From contig NZ_BMQF01000002.1 in assembly GCF_014647975.1 (NCBI RefSeq), forward strand, positions 682,001 through 746,000: 64,000 nucleotides of DNA, written 5' to 3'. The stretch's first letter is position 1. Every line of letters begins with the position of its first letter. Source of the stretch: Streptomyces fumigatiscleroticus. GTDB taxonomy: Bacteria; Actinomycetota; Actinomycetes; Streptomycetales; Streptomycetaceae. A program made the translations under genes and the position numbers. This document shows, piece by piece, positions 62,564-64,000 of this stretch. The notes beneath the pieces are model-generated. The model saw nothing but the letters and a program-made list of their open reading frames with translations, made no database searches and was not told the origin of the DNA.

Positions 62564-63145
62564 TCAGTTGAGCGAAGGGTCGTCCGGATACGTCGCGACC
62601 ATCGCCAGCTCGTTGCGCTGCCGGCGCAGCACCTCGCGCCAGAGCCGCTCGGGGACCGGGGAGGAGACGTCGCCCGGCTCCGACTCCACCACGTACCAGG
62701 CCCCCTCCACCAGCTCGTCCTCCAGCTGGCCGGGGCCCCAGCCGGCGTAACCGGCGAAGATGCGCAGGCTGCCCAGGGCGGAGGCCAGCAGCTCCGGCGG
62801 GGCCTCCAGGTCGACCAGGCCGATCGCGCCGTGCACCCGGCGCCAGCCCAGCGGGGCGCCCTCGCCGGTGGCGCCCCCGGGGACGACCGCCACTCCCAGG
62901 GCCGAGTCCAGGGAGACCGGGCCGCCCTGGAAGACGACGCCGGGTTCGCCGGCGAGGTCGGCCCAGCCCTCCAGGATGTCGCCCACGCCGACCGGCGTCG
63001 GACGGTTGAGGACGACACCGAGGGAGCCCTCCTCGTCGTGGTCGAGAAGGAGCACCACCGCTCGGTCGAAGTTCGGGTCCGCCAGGGCGGGCGTTGCCAC
63101 GAGCAACCGCCCCGTGAGCGAGGACACCTCGGTCATGCCAGACAT
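62564..63145 (-). CDS. YqgE/AlgH family protein
   Basis: This 193-residue protein of the DUF179 fold has LTGRLLVATPALADPNFDRAVVLLLDHDEEGSLGVVLNRPTPV (in order), VFQGGPVSL, FAGYAGWGPGQLEDEL and a W-near-C-terminus helix. Its biochemical role is unknown. Two starts are possible, ATG 63145 and ATG 63136. It is divergent from murA. Confidence 0.93.
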   Translation of the reverse strand: MSGMTEVSSLTGRLLVATPALADPNFDRAVVLLLDHDEEGSLGVVLNRPTPVGVGDILEGWADLAGEPGVVFQGGPVSLDSALGVAVVPGGATGEGAPLGWRRVHGAIGLVDLEAPPELLASALGSLRIFAGYAGWGPGQLEDELVEGAWYVVESEPGDVSSPVPERLWREVLRRQRNELAMVATYPDDPSLN

Positions 63146-63365
63146 GATCCCGCATCTTCCCGCGCCGTGGGGAGGCAATCCCGGGACGGGGGCGAACGCC
63201 GGTCCGCACGGCCGGAGCGGTGACCGCCGGTGCCCGGCCGGGGACGGTTCGTGTTGTGACACAGCTATGACGTGGCTGGGTGCCGTCTGGGCTTACGGAA
63301 GGGGGGCCGGGGGCGACTACCCTTTCCCTCCTGGCCCCTGCCCCACTCCACGGAACGCGAGATTC

Positions 63366-64000
63366 ATGACCGTCAACGGCTCCGACGACGTACTGCTTGT
63401 CCACGGCGGCACCCCGCTGGAGGGCGAGATCCGTGTCCGAGGCGCGAAGAACCTCGTGCCCAAGGCCATGGTCGCGGCCCTGCTGGGCAGTGCGCCGAGC
63501 CGACTGCGCAACGTTCCCGACATCCGCGACGTCCGGGTCGTACGCGGCCTGCTCCAGCTGCACGGGGTGACGGTCCGTCCGGGTGAGGAGCCGGGCGAGC
63601 TGGTGCTCGACCCGACCCACGTGGAGAGCGCGAACGTCGCCGACATCGATGCCCACGCGGGTTCGAGCCGCATCCCGATCCTCTTCTGCGGGCCCCTGCT
63701 GCACCGCCTCGGCCACGCCTTCATCCCCGGTCTGGGCGGCTGCGACATCGGCGGCCGGCCGATCGACTTCCACTTCGACGTGCTGCGGCAGTTCGGTGCG
63801 ACGATCGACAAGCGGGCGGACGGCCAGTATCTGGAGGCGCCGCAGCGGCTGCGCGGTACGAAGATCCGGCTGCCGTACCCCTCCGTCGGCGCGACCGAGC
63901 AGGTGCTGCTGACGGCCGTGCTCGCCGAGGGCGTCACGGAGCTGTCCAACGCGGCCGTCGAGCCGGAGATCGAGGACCTGATCTGCGTGCTCCAGAAGAT
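63366..64000 (+). CDS. murA: UDP-N-acetylglucosamine 1-carboxyvinyltransferase, 5' part
   Basis: The first 211 residues of the enzyme catalyse the first committed step of peptidoglycan synthesis (transfer of enolpyruvate from PEP to UDP-GlcNAc). The GAKNLVPKAM segment holds the conserved Lys-Asn pair. RIPILFCGPLLHRLG and the loop LGGCDIGGRPIDFH contain the PEP-reactive Cys, so fosfomycin sensitivity would be expected. The gene runs off the window. A start at ATG 63366 follows the family pattern. Confidence 0.95.
   Translation, partial: MTVNGSDDVLLVHGGTPLEGEIRVRGAKNLVPKAMVAALLGSAPSRLRNVPDIRDVRVVRGLLQLHGVTVRPGEEPGELVLDPTHVESANVADIDAHAGSSRIPILFCGPLLHRLGHAFIPGLGGCDIGGRPIDFHFDVLRQFGATIDKRADGQYLEAPQRLRGTKIRLPYPSVGATEQVLLTAVLAEGVTELSNAAVEPEIEDLICVLQK

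Overview
The window is a high-GC actinobacterial chromosome segment and almost certainly Streptomyces. The evidence is GC-rich third codon positions, frequent GTG and TTG starts, ATGA/GTGA stop-start overlaps, a SsgA-like sporulation protein, DasR-type operators, a DUF397/DUF5753 pair and a TTA codon. From memory the gene order resembles the core block of S. coelicolor that ends at murA (roughly SCO2890 to SCO2949); this was not checked by alignment. There is no transposase, prophage, CRISPR array or biosynthetic gene cluster.

Left part (1-16.9 kb): a methyltransferase remnant fused head-on to the 3' end of a DUF5753 regulator gene, then DUF397. Next come an alpha/beta hydrolase, DUF6624, DUF2267, a small heat-shock gene with its own promoter, an MFS carrier, a DUF445 protein with a repeated tail and an SGNH hydrolase. 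They are followed by a DUF1707 membrane sensor-like protein, a three-gene ABC-2 exporter, a bifunctional penicillin-binding protein, a guanidinium exporter behind a guanidine-III riboswitch, a GroES-like protein and DUF3618.

Middle (17-32 kb): BCP peroxiredoxin, an unusual four-repeat HNH nuclease beside tRNA-Leu, RdgB and RNase PH. The GlcNAc/glucose PTS genes (EIIB, EIIC) are flanked by three DasR-like sites. After an MBL hydrolase and a membrane-anchored MazF comes a cysteine unit: Mec protease, a cysteine-ending leader peptide, CysO sulfur carrier and CysM synthase. An amino-acid permease, DUF2017/ClpS and an NAD salvage pair (PncB, PncA) follow.

Right part (32-64 kb): a secreted M6 metalloprotease, two RDD membrane proteins, SsgG, a GlcD-type oxidase, a TPR protein, and HPPD divergent from an Lrp regulator. 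Then come a four-gene betaine/choline ABC importer, a Lon-like protease, IclR, a DEAD-type helicase, a CopG/Doc toxin-antitoxin pair and an MFS carrier. A tRNA-Cys is followed by a GntR cassette and a SUKH-4-like protein. A three-subunit, non-canonical xanthine-dehydrogenase-family oxidoreductase precedes a GH20 hexosaminidase, DUF3039, YqgE and the 5' part of murA.

The observations most worth a second look are the guanidine-III riboswitch, the cysteine leader peptide with a processed sulfur carrier, the four-repeat HNH protein with a TTA codon, the molybdenum hydroxylase that lacks canonical active-site motifs and whose Fe-S subunit has a 460-residue extension, and the DUF5753/methyltransferase junction.
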